In this document: one piece after another, positions 42,732-53,919 of the stretch
Numbering within the stretch: the stretch's first letter is position 1
Layout of the letters: each line of letters starts with the position of its first letter
Source of the DNA: Oxalobacteraceae sp. CFBP 8761
GTDB taxonomy: Bacteria; Pseudomonadota; Gammaproteobacteria; Burkholderiales; Burkholderiaceae_D
DNA: 64,000 nt
Assembly: GCA_014841595.1 (NCBI GenBank)
Contig: JACYUE010000006.1
Span: forward strand, 1 to 64,000
Direction: 5' to 3'
The notes under the pieces: model-generated
The model's input: the letters and a program-made list of their open reading frames with translations, nothing else
The model's database searches: none
What the model was told of the DNA's origin: nothing
Made by a program: the position numbers and the translations under genes

Positions 42732-43355
42732 TCATGCTCCCAACGCATATTGAATGATGTTTACTGCAAAGCGGGTGTTGTCCACCGCCAGAAAACGCTT
42801 GTTGCGAAAGTCGTAATCCCACTCGCAGCCATAGTCCTTGTTCGAGTACAGCACGCGCACGCGCCCGCCAATCTCGATCGCCTTCAGATACTCGTGCACC
42901 AGGTCGTCGCCCCAGCCATTGAGCTCCATGCCGGTCGTGGGCGGACCATCCTCGAACTTGAAGAAGCACGAATACAGCGGGTGCTTGTTCGGGATTTTCT
43001 TCAGCGCGTTCAGCCCGAAGATCTTGGCCATCTCGGCCTCGAACGACTTGGCGAACAGGCCGTCGATGTCGTGGTTGCAGTCGTCGACAAAAACAAAGCC
43101 GCCGCCACGCACGTATTGTTCGAAGTTGCGCCGCTCCGCTGGCGTGAACTGCACCAGCTTGTGGCCGGCCAGGTAGCAGAACGGCGCCTGCAGCATCTTC
43201 GGGTCGGACAAGGCCACCATGCGTTCCGTCGTATCGACCCGCAACGTGGTGTACTCCACGAGGGAGTTCAGCACGTTGCTCGGCATGCGGACATCCACAT
43301 CCCAGTTGCCCGATTCGTACATCAGGCGCGTGAAGTAGAAGTCAAAACTGGCCAT
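42732..43355 (-). CDS. DUF4159 protein
   Basis: 207 residues. The DUF4159 pattern is seen in MASFDFYFTRLMYESGNWDV, YLAGHKLVQFTPAERRNFEQ, YVRGGGFVFVDDCNHDIDGL and HPLYSCFFKFEDGPP, ending RFAVNIIQYALGA. The domain looks like a class I glutamine-amidotransferase-like fold and often lies with or is fused to BatA proteins. Here it is a free, leaderless protein between the PmbA and MoxR genes. No catalytic residues can be named; function unknown. Confidence 0.85.
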   Translation of the reverse strand: MASFDFYFTRLMYESGNWDVDVRMPSNVLNSLVEYTTLRVDTTERMVALSDPKMLQAPFCYLAGHKLVQFTPAERRNFEQYVRGGGFVFVDDCNHDIDGLFAKSFEAEMAKIFGLNALKKIPNKHPLYSCFFKFEDGPPTTGMELNGWGDDLVHEYLKAIEIGGRVRVLYSNKDYGCEWDYDFRNKRFLAVDNTRFAVNIIQYALGA

Positions 43356-43370
43356 GTCGATGCCCGACCG

Positions 43371-44708
43371 TCAGACCGCGTCCGACAGCGACGTGAAGTT
43401 GAAGTCACGCACCTTCATCGGCGGCAGCACCATCTGGAACGGCACCTCGTCGCCACCGATGATCTGGGGCTTGCCCAGTTCATCGATGTTATTCAGGATC
43501 GTGACCGGGCTCTCGTTGAAGCGGAAGTTCTTGAGCGGGTACTTGATCTTGCCGTTTTCGACGTAGAACGTGCCGTCGCGGGTCAGGCCCGTGAGCAGCA
43601 GCGACTGCGGATCGACCATGCGGATATACCAGGTGCGCGTGACGACGATGCCCTTCTTGGTGCCTTCGATCAGCTCTTCCAGCGACTTGGTACCACCCGC
43701 CATGATCATGTTGCCGTGTTCCGCGGTGGCGCGCTTGCCGGTCTTTTGCGCCCAGTAGCGCGAGTAGTCCAGCGAGGCGATGCGGCCATCCTTGATCAAC
43801 TGGGTGCGCTCGCGCGGCAGCAGCGATTCGTTGTCCCATGGCGCAACCGGTACATCCTTGTCCCACGGATCGGCCCAGACATTGACCTGGCTGTCGAACA
43901 GCTTGTCGCCCAGGCGGTTGCCCCCGCCCTTCTTGGCCAGGAAGCTGCGGCCTTCGTCGGCCGAGCGGGCCGAGAACGCGCTGAACATATTGCCGAGGAT
44001 TTCCGACGTCGCCGCCGGCTCCAGGATCACCGTGTAGCGGCCTGGTTCCAGCGCGCGGGCGTCGACCGAACGCAGCGCCTTTTCGATGGCGACCTCGGAT
44101 GCTTCACGCGCATCGAAGCGCGCCGCATCGACGGCGGCGCGGGTGACCCAGCCCGAACCACGGCCGTCTTCGGTACGCGCGGTGAGGCTGAACGACAGGT
44201 CGGTGAAGTCCTGGTGGCCGAACACGCCGTTCGAATTGGCGATCGTCGAAAAGCGCGTGCTGTCGGTGAAGAAGCCCGCCGTGACGAGTTTCTTGGCACG
44301 TGCCATCTCGATGCTGGTGGCAGCAACCGACGCCCGGAAGTCCGGATCGATCGCTGCGGTGGCCGGCACGAAGGTGCTGGTAGCGCGGTAGGCCTGCTTG
44401 GAAATCGCCGGCATGAACTCCGGGTTTTCCGGCGACAGGCGCGCCAGTTCTTCGGCGCGGCGCACGGCCTTTTCCAGCGACTTGTCGTCGAATTCGTTGA
44501 CGATCGCGGTGCCGCTGCGTTTGCCGAAGGCCACGCGTACGACGAGCTGCATGTCTTCGGTCAGGCCGGCGGTCGAGACGCTGTTGCGCGCGAAGCGCAC
44601 GTTGCCCACACGGCTGCCTTCGATCGACACGGTGCACTCGTCGGCTTTCGACATGGCGAGCACGCGGTCGGTGATGCGTTTTGCTTGGTCCTGATTGAGC
44701 GCTTTCAT
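43371..44708 (-). CDS. TldE/PmbA-type protease subunit, first pair
   Basis: 445 residues. The TldD/PmbA fold is clear (ARNSVSTAGLTEDMQLVVRV, AFGKRSGTAIVNEFDDKSLE, RYTVILEPAATSEILGNMFS, FLAKKGGGNRLGDKLFDSQV, RTWYIRMVDPQSLLLTGLTR). There is no HExxxH motif, so it is the TldE-like, metal-free partner of TldD. Unlike its TldD neighbour it has no leader. The ATG at 44708 follows GAGGAAACC, a strong ribosome-binding site, ten bases after TldD; an upstream in-frame ATG at 44750 would overlap the tldD gene. Confidence 0.9.
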   Translation of the reverse strand: MKALNQDQAKRITDRVLAMSKADECTVSIEGSRVGNVRFARNSVSTAGLTEDMQLVVRVAFGKRSGTAIVNEFDDKSLEKAVRRAEELARLSPENPEFMPAISKQAYRATSTFVPATAAIDPDFRASVAATSIEMARAKKLVTAGFFTDSTRFSTIANSNGVFGHQDFTDLSFSLTARTEDGRGSGWVTRAAVDAARFDAREASEVAIEKALRSVDARALEPGRYTVILEPAATSEILGNMFSAFSARSADEGRSFLAKKGGGNRLGDKLFDSQVNVWADPWDKDVPVAPWDNESLLPRERTQLIKDGRIASLDYSRYWAQKTGKRATAEHGNMIMAGGTKSLEELIEGTKKGIVVTRTWYIRMVDPQSLLLTGLTRDGTFYVENGKIKYPLKNFRFNESPVTILNNIDELGKPQIIGGDEVPFQMVLPPMKVRDFNFTSLSDAV

Positions 44709-44718
44709 CTTGGTTTCC

Positions 44719-46356
44719 TCAGCCGATCTTGCGTGCGGTGTTGATGACATTGATGCCGTTGAAGCGCGTGGTGCTCGACCCGTGCGACACGGCGCTCACC
44801 TGGCTTGGCTGGCCCTTGCCATCGAAGAAGGACCCGCCCATGCGCCAATCGCGCTCGTCGCAGATTGCGGTACAGGCATTCCAGAATTCCTGCGTGTTGG
44901 CCTGGTAGGCCACGTCTTCCAGCGGGTTCGTGATCTTGCCGTTCTTGATCTCGTAATACAGCGTGCCGCCAAACTGGAAGTTGTAGCGCTGCTGGTCGAT
45001 CGAGTACGAACCGCGGCCCAGGATGTAGATGCCCTTCTTGACGTCGGCCACCATCTCATCCGGGGTGAGCCGGCTCTTGCCCGGCTCGAGCGACACGTTC
45101 GGCATGCGCTGGAATTGCACCGTGCTCCAGCTGTCGGCATACGAGCAGCCATGCGATTCCTTCTCGCCGATGATGTGGGCCTGGTCGCGCGTGGCCTGGT
45201 AATTCACCAGCACGCCGTTGCGGATGATGTCCCACTTCTTGGCCGCGACGCCTTCGTCGTCGAAGCCGATCAGACCCAGCGAGCCTGGCGTGGTGCGGTC
45301 CGCCACAAAATTGACGCGCTCCGCACCGTACTTGAATTTCTTGGTTTCCCACTTGTCGAGGCCCGCGAAGCTGGTGCCCGCGTAGTTGGCTTCGTAACCG
45401 AGCACGCGGTCCAGTTCCGTCGGGTGGCCGACGTTTTCGTGGATCGTCAGGAACAGGTGTTCGGGGCTGAGCACCAGGTCGTACTTGCCCGGTTCGACCG
45501 ACTTGGCCGACAGCTTTTCGCGCGCCTGCTTGCCGGCCATGCGGGCGTCTTCGATGATGTCGTAGGCGTTCTTGTACAGGCTCGTGACGCCGCCGGCGGC
45601 GCGCACCTTGTTCTCGGGGCGCGCGTCGAAGTATTCATAACCCATCGACGCCGGGGCGCCCAGGCCACCGCGCGAGCGGAATTTGCCGCTCTTCTTGTCG
45701 ACGGCGGTGGCATTGATCGGCGCCCACAGACGGTGGATGTCCTGGTCGATGTACGAGCCGTCGGTCGAGGCAAAATACTTTTGCTGGTTGATCTGGAAGA
45801 GCGACGCGGTCATGAAGTTCGCGCCCGCATCCAGGCCCGCCTTGTTCGCGGCGATCAGCATGTCGGCCTTTTCCTTGACCGGAATCGTGCGCCAGTCCTT
45901 CTTGAGCGGCGTGGCCCAAGCCACTTCGCCCACGCCCTTAACGGGCGCCAGGCGCACCGGCTCGGTCTGCAGCCTGGCGTTGGCCTTGGCAATCGCCACG
46001 GCCTGGCGTGCGGCACCGGCCACGCCGTCGGTCGTCATGTCGTTGGTCGAGGCGAAGCCATAGGCGCCGCCGGCGATCACGCGCACGCCGACGCCGCTCG
46101 ATTCGGTGTTGTTGATGCTTTCGACGTTCAGGTCACGCGTGATGACGAACTGGTTCAGGTAGCGGCCAATGCGCACGTCGCAGTACGACGCCCCGGCTTG
46201 CGTCGCCGCGTTCATCGCGGTGTCGGCCAGGGCCTTCTTGGCGCTTGCCGCCATCGGGTTGAGCAGGTCTTCGGCCGCGATCGCGTTGCCGAACACCGGA
46301 ATGAACAGCGCGCCAGCGGTGCCGGCGCCGATATGCAGGAATTGTCGACGTTCCAT
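44719..46356 (-). CDS. TldD-type metalloprotease with Tat leader, first pair
   Basis: About 545 residues. It begins MERRQFLHIGAGTAGALFIP, a twin-arginine leader ending near AIAAE, so the mature enzyme should be periplasmic, unlike cytosolic E. coli TldD. The zinc motif HExxxH is present in TIHENVGHPTELDRVLGYEA and a likely third ligand Cys lies in AICDERDWRMGG. TldD/TldE heterodimers trim peptides, for example microcin B17 precursor and unfolded peptides. Pairs with the PmbA-like gene ten bases downstream. An in-frame ATG at 46386 would lengthen the protein beyond the leader. Confidence 0.92.
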   Translation of the reverse strand: MERRQFLHIGAGTAGALFIPVFGNAIAAEDLLNPMAASAKKALADTAMNAATQAGASYCDVRIGRYLNQFVITRDLNVESINNTESSGVGVRVIAGGAYGFASTNDMTTDGVAGAARQAVAIAKANARLQTEPVRLAPVKGVGEVAWATPLKKDWRTIPVKEKADMLIAANKAGLDAGANFMTASLFQINQQKYFASTDGSYIDQDIHRLWAPINATAVDKKSGKFRSRGGLGAPASMGYEYFDARPENKVRAAGGVTSLYKNAYDIIEDARMAGKQAREKLSAKSVEPGKYDLVLSPEHLFLTIHENVGHPTELDRVLGYEANYAGTSFAGLDKWETKKFKYGAERVNFVADRTTPGSLGLIGFDDEGVAAKKWDIIRNGVLVNYQATRDQAHIIGEKESHGCSYADSWSTVQFQRMPNVSLEPGKSRLTPDEMVADVKKGIYILGRGSYSIDQQRYNFQFGGTLYYEIKNGKITNPLEDVAYQANTQEFWNACTAICDERDWRMGGSFFDGKGQPSQVSAVSHGSSTTRFNGINVINTARKIG

Positions 46357-46380
46357 GTGTGTTATCCGTTTGCGGTTGCG

Positions 46381-46408
46381 CGTCATTCCCGCGCTGGCGG
46401 GAATGACG
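46381..46408. repeat. Perfect hairpin between the two protease pairs
   Basis: CGTCATTCCCGC and GCGGGAATGACG form a perfect 12-base stem with a GCTG loop in the 70-base gap between the two TldD/PmbA pairs. It resembles the common ATTCCC/GGGAAT interspersed palindromes. No T run follows in either direction, so it looks like an mRNA-stabilising or attenuating stem rather than a terminator. Confidence 0.7.
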
Positions 46409-46426
46409 GTGTTGCAGCGATGGGGC

Positions 46427-47761
46427 TTAAACCGCGTCCGACAGCGACGTGAAGTTGAAGTCGCGGATCTTCATCGACGGGATCAGCATCGAGTAGCGTG
46501 CTTCATCGGCGCCGATGACCACCGGCTTGCCGATTTCCTCGATATTGTTCAGCATCGACACCGGGCTTTCGTTGAAACGGAAGTTCTTGATCGGGTGTTT
46601 GATCTTGCCGTTTTCAACGTAGAACGTGCCATCGCGCGTCAGGCCCGTGAGCAGCACCGATTGCGGATCGACCATGCGGATATACCAGGTGCGCGTGACC
46701 AGCACGCCCTTCTTGGTATTCGCGATCAGCTCCTCGGTGGTCTTGTTGGTGCCGGCCATGATGATGTTGCCGGCCGCGCCCACCGCGCGCTGGTTCTTCT
46801 GCTGCGCCCAGAAGCGCGAGTAGTCCAGTGCATTGATCTTGCCATCCTTGACCAGCTCCACGCGCTCGCGCGGCAGCATGTTGTCGTCCCACGGCAGCAC
46901 CGCGACATCCTTGTCCCACGGGTCGGACCAGATATTGACCTGCTGGTCGAACAGCTTGTCGCCCAGGCGGTTCTTGCCGCCGGCTTTCGACAGGAAGCTG
47001 CGGCCTTCGTCGGCGCGGCGCGCATCGAAACCACCCAGCATGAAGCTGAGCAGATCGGACGTGGCGGCCGGTTCCATGATGACCGTGTAGCGGCCCGGCT
47101 CCAGTGCCTTGGCGTCGACCGAGCGCAGTGCTTTCTCGATCGCGATTTCGGCCGCTTCGCGCGGATCGAATTTGGCGACGTCGCGCGCCGAGCGCTTGAC
47201 CCAGCCCGAACCGCGGCCGTCTTCGGTGCGCACGGTCAGCGTGAAGTCCAGCGACGTTGCCACCTGGTGGCCAAACAGCCCATTCGAGTTGGCGATGGTT
47301 TCAAAGCTGGTGCGGTCGGTGAAGAAGCCGGCCGACACCAGACCGCGCTTGCGGCAGCCTTCGATCGCATAAGCCGCAGCCTGCGCGCGGTACTCCGGAT
47401 CGATGTCGGCGGTCTTCTGCACGAACGTGTCCGATGGCTTGTAGGCGGTCTTGGCGATGGCCGGAATGAATTCCGGATTGTCCGGCGCCAGGCGCGCCAG
47501 GTCCTCGGCGCGGCGCACCGCGCGCTCGATCGACTTGTCGTCGAATTCGTTGATGGTGGCCGTGCCCTGCTTTTTACCGAAGGCGACCTGCACCTGGATG
47601 CGGGTGTCGTCGGCCAGGCCGGCGGTCGAGACGGCGTTGCGCGCAAAGCGGATATTGCCGATGCGGTTGCCCTCGATGTTGACGATGCATTCATCGGCTT
47701 TGCTCAGCGACAGCACGCGGTCGGTGATGCGTTTGGTTTGTTCCTGGGTCAAGATACTCAT
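46427..47761 (-). CDS. TldE/PmbA-type protease subunit, second pair
   Basis: 444 residues and clearly a paralogue of the 43371-44708 product over its full length (ARNAVSTAGLADDTRIQVQV, EFDDKSIERAVRRAEDLARL, RYTVIMEPAATSDLLSFMLG, FLSKAGGKNRLGDKLFDQQV, RTWYIRMVDPQSVLLTGLTR). No HExxxH, no leader. Twelve bases after the second TldD gene. The copy number (two pairs) points to an old tandem duplication of a tldD-pmbA pair. Confidence 0.92.
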   Translation of the reverse strand: MSILTQEQTKRITDRVLSLSKADECIVNIEGNRIGNIRFARNAVSTAGLADDTRIQVQVAFGKKQGTATINEFDDKSIERAVRRAEDLARLAPDNPEFIPAIAKTAYKPSDTFVQKTADIDPEYRAQAAAYAIEGCRKRGLVSAGFFTDRTSFETIANSNGLFGHQVATSLDFTLTVRTEDGRGSGWVKRSARDVAKFDPREAAEIAIEKALRSVDAKALEPGRYTVIMEPAATSDLLSFMLGGFDARRADEGRSFLSKAGGKNRLGDKLFDQQVNIWSDPWDKDVAVLPWDDNMLPRERVELVKDGKINALDYSRFWAQQKNQRAVGAAGNIIMAGTNKTTEELIANTKKGVLVTRTWYIRMVDPQSVLLTGLTRDGTFYVENGKIKHPIKNFRFNESPVSMLNNIEEIGKPVVIGADEARYSMLIPSMKIRDFNFTSLSDAV

Positions 47762-47773
47762 GTGCGCCCCTGC

Positions 47774-49408
<1,635 letters not shown>

Positions 49409-49759
49409 GAGATCTCCTGAATAACCTTCGTCCGGGCAGCGGTTCCGCGAACAGCTCGGGCCGCTCTTGTAATTACAGCTCTTATGCTTTGGTTTTATGA
49501 CAGATGAAAACGTGACAAACCGCGCAACCTTAGCAGCAACTTAAGACTTTGAATAGGCAAATGTTGTGCCACCACAATGCACAAATTTGTACGTACCTTG
49601 CGCAGCTTCTTTTCTCCCTGCATCCCGTCAATACGGGCGCCAACGCCCGCCACACATGCATATGTGACGAATGCTTGACTGTGCGCCGTGCCTCCGGGAT
49701 CATCAGCGCAGCGACGACGGCGCACCGCCCGTCGTCAACCATCATGGAGACCTCGCACG

Positions 49760-50545
<786 letters not shown>

Positions 50546-50652
50546 GCAACCTGCATGACGTGGGAAGGCCGAGGGTCTTCCCCGTATTTTCTTTTGCGGC
50601 GCACGTGTATATTCTTTCGGTTGATAGCCCTCCCGCGCAACCGAAGGAAACC

Positions 50653-52233
50653 ATGAAGACTTTGCGATTCGCCGTTCTCGCGCTGGCCATCTCCGGCGCG
50701 CTCCATGCCCAGGAAACCACGCCGCCCGAGGCCCAGCCGGCCGCTGCCACCGCGGTTCCCACCCCCGCCGTACCAGCCGCATCGCGCACCACCACGCCCG
50801 CCCCCGCCCTGCCTGCCGTCGAAAACTCGGTCGTCAAGATTTTTGCCACCGTGCGCCGGCCCGACCCGTACAAGCCCTGGACCAAGTCGGCACCAGCGGC
50901 CATTACAGGCTCCGGCGTCATCATCGAGGGCAAGCGCATCCTGACCAACGCCCACGTGGTGGGTTACGCCAGCCAGGTCGAGGTGCAGGCCAGCCAGTCG
51001 GGCGAAAAGGTGTCGGCGAAGGTCATCGCGCTGGCACGCGGGCTCGATCTGGCGGTGCTGGAGCTCGATGATCCCAGCTTCTTCGACAAGCGCCCGCCGG
51101 TGCCACGCGCCGCCGTGCTGCCGGACGTGCGCCAGCAGGTGTTCGCCTACGGCTACCCGGTAGGCGGCAATTCGCTGTCGACCACCACCGGCATCATCTC
51201 GCGCGTGGAATTCGTCAACTACGGCGCCTTCAGCTCGGGCCTGCGCATCCAGATCGACGCACCGATCAACCCGGGCAACAGCGGCGGGCCGGTGATCGCC
51301 GGCGAGCGCATGATCGGCCTGGCATTCGCCAACGTGACCAATGCGCAGAGCATCGGCTACGTGATCCCGAACGAAGAAATCGAACTGTTCCTGCGAGACG
51401 TGGCCGACGGGGTCTACGACGGCAAGCCGCTGCTGCATGACAGCGTGCAGACGCTGGAAAGCCCGGCGCTGCGCCAGTACCTCAAGCTCGACAAGTCGGT
51501 CGAAGGCGCGGTGGTGCACCGGCCGTACCGTACCGACGCCGCCTGGCCGCTGAAGGAGTGGGACGTGATCACCCACATCGGCGAGCATGCGATCGACAAC
51601 CAGGCGATGGTCAAGCTGGGCTCGAGCCTGCGCGTGCGCTTCCAGTACCGCATCCAGCAGGTGGCGAAGAACGGCAAGGTGCCGATGTCGATCATCCGCG
51701 GCGGCAAGCCAATGAAGGTCGAGGTGCCGGCCACCGGCGCGCGCCCGCTCCTGATACCGGACCTGGATGGCGGCTATCCGTCGTACTTCATCTATGGCCC
51801 GGTGGCGTTCTCGCGCGCCACCAGCGAATTCATGGCCTTTGTCAGCGGCAGCGCGCCGGGGATGAATGCGTATGCGTTCAACGCCAGTCCTCTTGTGACG
51901 CAACGCGGCGATTCACCGACACCCGAGCGCGAAGAACTGGTCGTGATCAGCGCGCCGTTCTTCCCGCACAAGCTGGTGAGCGGCTACAGCAACCGCTTCG
52001 GATCGGTCGTGGAATCGGTCAATGGCAAGCCGGTACGCAGCCTGGCGCATCTGGTGGCGCTGCTGCGCGACCTGAAGGACGAGCAGGTGGTGCTGAAGTT
52101 CGATCAGCGCTATGGCGAGACGATGATCCTGCCGCGCCAGGCGACGCTGGATGCGACCGAGGAAATCCTGTCGGACAACGGGGTGCGCTCGCAGGGCTCG
52201 GACGACATGATGAAGGTGTGGCAGAAGCGGTAA
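50653..52233 (+). CDS. Exported trypsin-like serine protease (HtrA/DegP-like)
   Basis: About 526 residues. Signal peptide (LRFAVLALAISGALHAQ), then a proline/alanine-rich linker (~residues 20-58), a trypsin-like domain with the triad His in RILTNAHVVGYA, Asp in ARGLDLAVLELDD and Ser in NPGNSGGPVIAGERMIGLAF, and a C-terminal half of ~290 residues with PDZ-like segments (GSVVESVNGKPVRSLAHLVA). Resembles plant-type Deg proteases and bacterial paralogues. Start chosen at the ATG 50653 behind GAAGGAAAC; the frame is open earlier through the previous gene's end. Confidence 0.88.
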   Translation: MKTLRFAVLALAISGALHAQETTPPEAQPAAATAVPTPAVPAASRTTTPAPALPAVENSVVKIFATVRRPDPYKPWTKSAPAAITGSGVIIEGKRILTNAHVVGYASQVEVQASQSGEKVSAKVIALARGLDLAVLELDDPSFFDKRPPVPRAAVLPDVRQQVFAYGYPVGGNSLSTTTGIISRVEFVNYGAFSSGLRIQIDAPINPGNSGGPVIAGERMIGLAFANVTNAQSIGYVIPNEEIELFLRDVADGVYDGKPLLHDSVQTLESPALRQYLKLDKSVEGAVVHRPYRTDAAWPLKEWDVITHIGEHAIDNQAMVKLGSSLRVRFQYRIQQVAKNGKVPMSIIRGGKPMKVEVPATGARPLLIPDLDGGYPSYFIYGPVAFSRATSEFMAFVSGSAPGMNAYAFNASPLVTQRGDSPTPEREELVVISAPFFPHKLVSGYSNRFGSVVESVNGKPVRSLAHLVALLRDLKDEQVVLKFDQRYGETMILPRQATLDATEEILSDNGVRSQGSDDMMKVWQKR

Positions 52234-52255
52234 CCCGCACTGCCGCCACCACGAC

Positions 52256-52281
52256 GACGCCCGCACCTGCATGCGGGCGTC
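52256..52281. terminator. Bidirectional terminator hairpin
   Basis: Perfect 10-base arms GACGCCCGCA and TGCGGGCGTC with a CCTGCA loop, in the 54-base gap between two convergent genes. Only a weak T stretch follows on the plus strand (ATTCGTTT), so efficiency is uncertain. Confidence 0.7.
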
Positions 52282-52287
52282 ATTCGT

Positions 52288-53919
52288 TTACTTCGCCTTC
52301 TTCACGGGCGTGAAGAGCAGGTCCTGGAAGTCGTAGCTGAAGTCCGTCTCGGTCGATACGGGCTTCATGCGCAGGCGCTCGATCGAACCATCCGGCTCCA
52401 GCGAGAACGTCGCATACGCATCCGCGTTGAAGTTGCGCTCCTTCCAGCGCACGATGAAGGTGTCGTGCTGGAAGTGTTCCATTTCACCCGTCAGATCCGG
52501 CGTGCGCGCGAACGACATCACCAGCTTGCTGCCGGCGCGTTTGATCGTCGCCTTGCCGTACCAGGCGTCTTCGTACTCGCCTTCGTAGCCGGCCAGCGCC
52601 AGCGACGGCTTCGACGCTTTCGCACGGCCCGTGCTTTCACCTTTTACGCGGGCCGCTTCCTTGGCGCTGGTCTCGTTCGCGATGTCGGCGATGCGGCCGA
52701 TCCAGTCGGTCGGCGCGACGCCCAGGTAGCCGTCGAGCAGGCGATATTGCAGCGCATTGAGCGATGGGCCGCTTTCGGCGTTGGTGAAGATCGCAATCCC
52801 CAGCTTCGCTTCCGGCACCAGCAGCACGCGCGAATAAAAGCCCTGCAGCGCGCCGCCGTGCATCGCCACCAGCTTGCCCTGGTAGTCGCGCAGCTGGAAG
52901 CCCAGGCCATAGGCCATGAAGTTGGGCCTGGTCGCCGCCAGCGACGGCTTGGGCTGGCTGACCGTCATCGGCGTTTGCGCCGTCCACATCTCGCGGGCCT
53001 GCTTGTCGGACCACAGGCGTGCTTCCTTGCCGCCCGCTCCCGCCGGCAGGCGGCCGTTCTCGAGCAGCACATTCATCCAGCGCGCGATGTCTTCGGCATT
53101 GGTGTTGATGCCCACCGCGCCGACGGCGTTCGCCACCGGCATCGGCTTGACGACCGCCGCCTTGCCATTGATCTTGCTGTGCGGCGCCGACACGTTCATG
53201 CCGGCCGTGTGCGCGGCCAGGCTGGTGGTGGTGGCGGTCATGCCGACCGGATCGAGGATCCATTCGCGCATCGTCGTGCCCCAGTCCTTGCCGGACTTTT
53301 GCGCGATGATCTTGCCGGCCACGATGTAGAGCAAGTTGTCGTAGGCGTAGCTGTTGCGAAAGCTCGTTGCCGGCTTGATGTAGCGAAGGTTGTGGATGAT
53401 TTCGTCGCTGGTGAAGGTGGTGGTTGGCCACCACATCAGGTCACCGGCGCCCAGACCCAGGCCGCTGCGGTGCGTGAGCAGGTCGCGCACCGTCATCTCG
53501 GCCGTCACGTAGCTGTCGTACATGCGAAAGTCGGGCAGGTGCTTGATGACCGGGTCGTCCCAGTTCAACTTGCCCTGGTCGACCAGCATCGCCAGGCCGG
53601 CGGCAGTGAAAGCCTTGGAGTTCGACGCGATCTCGAACAGCGTCTTGCCGTCGACCGGTGTCGGGTCGCCCAGCTTGCGCACGCCGAAGCCCTGCGTGAC
53701 GACGACCTTGCCGTCCTTGACCACGGCGATGGCGATGCCTGGCACGTCGAAGGTTTTCAGGACGCGCTGCACGTCGGCGTCCAGGTTGTAGACGGGGACT
53801 GCCGCCGTGGTGGTTGGCGCTGCCACTGTTTGCGCGCCGGCCAGGCCGGCGCCGCAGAACGCAATCAGCACCGCGCCGGCGATGTGTTTCAACAGTCCGC
53901 TGGAAGAGCGCGTCATCAT
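52288..53919 (-). CDS. Exported beta-lactamase-fold serine hydrolase
   Basis: 543 residues. Signal peptide (HIAGAVLIAFCGAGLAGA), then the class C beta-lactamase/AmpH-like fold with the SxxK motif in FEIASNSKAFTAAGLAML, the YxN motif in NSYAYDNLLYIVAGKII, and HGG in VAMHGGALQGFYSRVLLVP. A C-terminal beta domain of ~130 residues (SLALAGYEGEYEDAWYGKAT) is the DUF3471-like tail of this group. Likely D-amino-peptidase or esterase rather than true lactamase. It follows the M1 aminopeptidase gene with a four-base overlap (ATGA), so the two are co-translated. Confidence 0.85.
   Translation of the reverse strand: MMTRSSSGLLKHIAGAVLIAFCGAGLAGAQTVAAPTTTAAVPVYNLDADVQRVLKTFDVPGIAIAVVKDGKVVVTQGFGVRKLGDPTPVDGKTLFEIASNSKAFTAAGLAMLVDQGKLNWDDPVIKHLPDFRMYDSYVTAEMTVRDLLTHRSGLGLGAGDLMWWPTTTFTSDEIIHNLRYIKPATSFRNSYAYDNLLYIVAGKIIAQKSGKDWGTTMREWILDPVGMTATTTSLAAHTAGMNVSAPHSKINGKAAVVKPMPVANAVGAVGINTNAEDIARWMNVLLENGRLPAGAGGKEARLWSDKQAREMWTAQTPMTVSQPKPSLAATRPNFMAYGLGFQLRDYQGKLVAMHGGALQGFYSRVLLVPEAKLGIAIFTNAESGPSLNALQYRLLDGYLGVAPTDWIGRIADIANETSAKEAARVKGESTGRAKASKPSLALAGYEGEYEDAWYGKATIKRAGSKLVMSFARTPDLTGEMEHFQHDTFIVRWKERNFNADAYATFSLEPDGSIERLRMKPVSTETDFSYDFQDLLFTPVKKAK

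Noticed and set aside
41427..44744. 1105-residue open frame opposite the DUF58, MoxR, DUF4159 and PmbA genes
   Set aside because: It crosses four well-supported genes on the other strand and has no recognisable domain.
49409..49759. Small precursor peptide gene for the TldD/TldE proteases
   Set aside because: I looked for a short frame with leader-like sequence in the divergent gap and found none with a good start site.
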